Assembly (NCBI GenBank): GCA_002685335.1
Contig: NYWY01000037.1
Coordinates: forward strand, 1 to 8,677
Source of the DNA: Planctomycetaceae bacterium
GTDB lineage: Bacteria; Planctomycetota; Phycisphaerae; Phycisphaerales; SM1A02
Direction of reading: 5' to 3'
Length of the DNA: 8,677 nucleotides
In this document: one piece after another, positions 7,043 through 8,677 of the stretch
Position numbering within the stretch: position 1 is the first letter of the stretch
Layout of the letters: the number at the start of each line of letters is the position of its first letter
Notes under the pieces: model-generated
The model's input: the letters and a program-made list of their open reading frames with translations, nothing else
Told to the model about the DNA's origin: nothing
The model's database searches: none
Position numbers and translations under genes: made by a program

Positions 7043-7065
7043 GGACCGACCCGAATCGTCGGTCC
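7043..7065 (+). terminator. Strong stem-loop after the WHy lipoprotein gene
   Basis: GGACCGAC (7043-7050) and GTCGGTCC (7058-7065) form a perfect 8-bp stem with a seven-base loop, starting 18 bases after the TGA of the lipoprotein gene. The downstream bases ACCCCGGCTCTTGTG contain no T-run, so it may act as a weak or factor-aided terminator, a processing site or a 3'-end stabiliser rather than a classical intrinsic terminator. No clear promoter for pilT follows in the remaining ~105 bases. Confidence 0.4.
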
Positions 7066-7171
7066 ACCCCGGCTCTTGTGCCGGATTGCCTCGCGTTGCA
7101 CTGAATATGGCCCCCTGAACGGTCGATCCCCTCCGTACCGGGCGTCGGGCGACGTCCGCTTGGAGCGGCCG

Positions 7172-8227
<1,056 letters not shown>

Positions 8228-8246
8228 AGCGGAAGGAACCGAACGG

Positions 8247-8677
8247 ATGCCGCAGTACCGCTACCAAGCACGCAATGGAAACGGAGCCGTCGAGGACGGA
8301 GCCCTCGCGGCGGTCGATGCCGCGACCGCGGCCGCGATGTTGCGTGGCAAGGGCCTGCACGTCCTGCAACTGGCCCCCTCGATCACCGGCCCCAACCTGA
8401 AGAACCTCTCTTCCGCCCTCAACTGGTCGAGTGGCCCGTCCAAGAAGGACATCCTGGACTTCACGACCCAGCTCGCGGTGATGATCCGCGCGGGCATCAG
8501 CATCCGACAGGCGCTCGACGGGATCGCGGAACAGACCAGCAACGCTCGATTCAAGGCCGTTCTCCAGGAGATCAAGGCCGACATCGAGAGCGGCAAGCAG
8601 TTTTCCGAGGCCATCGCCCGCCATCCGAAGCTCTTCGGTCCGCTCTACATCAGCATGGTTCGCGCTTCGGAGATGAG
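8247..8677 (+). CDS. pilC: PilC/GspF-family inner-membrane platform protein, N-terminal part, cut at the right edge
   Basis: The frame runs without a stop from ATG 8247 to the window end, giving 143 residues of a family usually ~400 long. A ribosome binding site GGAAGGA (8231-8237) precedes it by nine bases, and the gap to the pilT stop is only 19 bases, so the two are almost certainly co-transcribed. Residues 1-42 match the short N-terminal segment of these proteins (MPQYRYQARNGNGAVEDG, a 'Y-x-A-x-x-x-x-G-x-x-x-x-G' pattern). From about residue 66 the first cytoplasmic T2SSF domain begins: KKDILDFTTQLAVMIRAGIS, then the conserved 'L-x-x-I-A-E-Q' helix and VRASEM at 138-143, the usual 'V-x-A-G-E' position. 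The membrane segments lie beyond the window. It forms the platform on which PilT/PilB motors act. PilC is favoured over GspF only because PilT is adjacent. Confidence 0.9.
   Translation, partial: MPQYRYQARNGNGAVEDGALAAVDAATAAAMLRGKGLHVLQLAPSITGPNLKNLSSALNWSSGPSKKDILDFTTQLAVMIRAGISIRQALDGIAEQTSNARFKAVLQEIKADIESGKQFSEAIARHPKLFGPLYISMVRASEM

Noticed and set aside
7076..7111. Promoter for pilT (TTGTGC or TTGCCT with GAATAT)
   Set aside because: Spacings of 21 and 11 bases are outside the usual range, and no sigma-54 GG-N10-GC pattern is present.
7076..7171. N-terminal extension of PilT by 32 residues
   Set aside because: The extension has no homology to the PilT N-terminus, and the ATG at 7172 has a well-placed GGAG.

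Overview
The window is GC-rich (roughly 63-65% by eye) and gene-dense. Its mix of type IV pilus/type II secretion parts, very large exported PQQ-type beta-propeller proteins and several lipoproteins suggests a Gram-negative-type bacterium. I think a member of the Planctomycetota, perhaps class Phycisphaerae, is most likely. That lineage call rests on overall style, not on a marker gene, and is moderate at best.

Layout. (1) Positions 1-259, plus strand: the last 85 residues of an outer-membrane secretin (PilQ/GspD type), cut by the left edge. (2) 256-1434, plus: a 392-residue lipoprotein with TolB/WD40-like strand motifs, starting on a GTG that overlaps the secretin stop. (3) 1435-1533: a short convergent intergenic stretch with nested inverted repeats. 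(4) 1534-1938, minus: a small protein whose last 85 residues are about 75% Asp/Glu, encoded by a GTC/ATC/TTC-type triplet tract on the plus strand. (5) 2020-6198, minus: a 1392-residue exported protein with two PQQ-like propeller regions separated by a helical repeat region. (6) 6199-6431: a divergent intergenic region with a possible leaderless promoter. (7) 6432-7025, plus: a lipoprotein with a LEA14/WHy-like domain. (8) 7026-7171: a gap with a clear stem-loop. (9) 7172-8227, plus: a full-length PilT-type ATPase. (10) 8247-8677, plus: the N-terminal 143 residues of a PilC/GspF inner-membrane platform protein, cut by the right edge.

How the genes fit together. Secretin, PilT and PilC/GspF belong to the same envelope-spanning machine: outer-membrane gate, cytoplasmic motor and inner-membrane platform. 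The propeller lipoprotein is translationally linked to the secretin and may help its assembly or stability. The two minus-strand genes and the WHy lipoprotein sit inside this locus. Their link to the machine is inferred from position only.

The least explained items are the hyperacidic small protein, the giant double-propeller protein, and the pairing of a propeller lipoprotein with a secretin that has a helical C-terminal tail.
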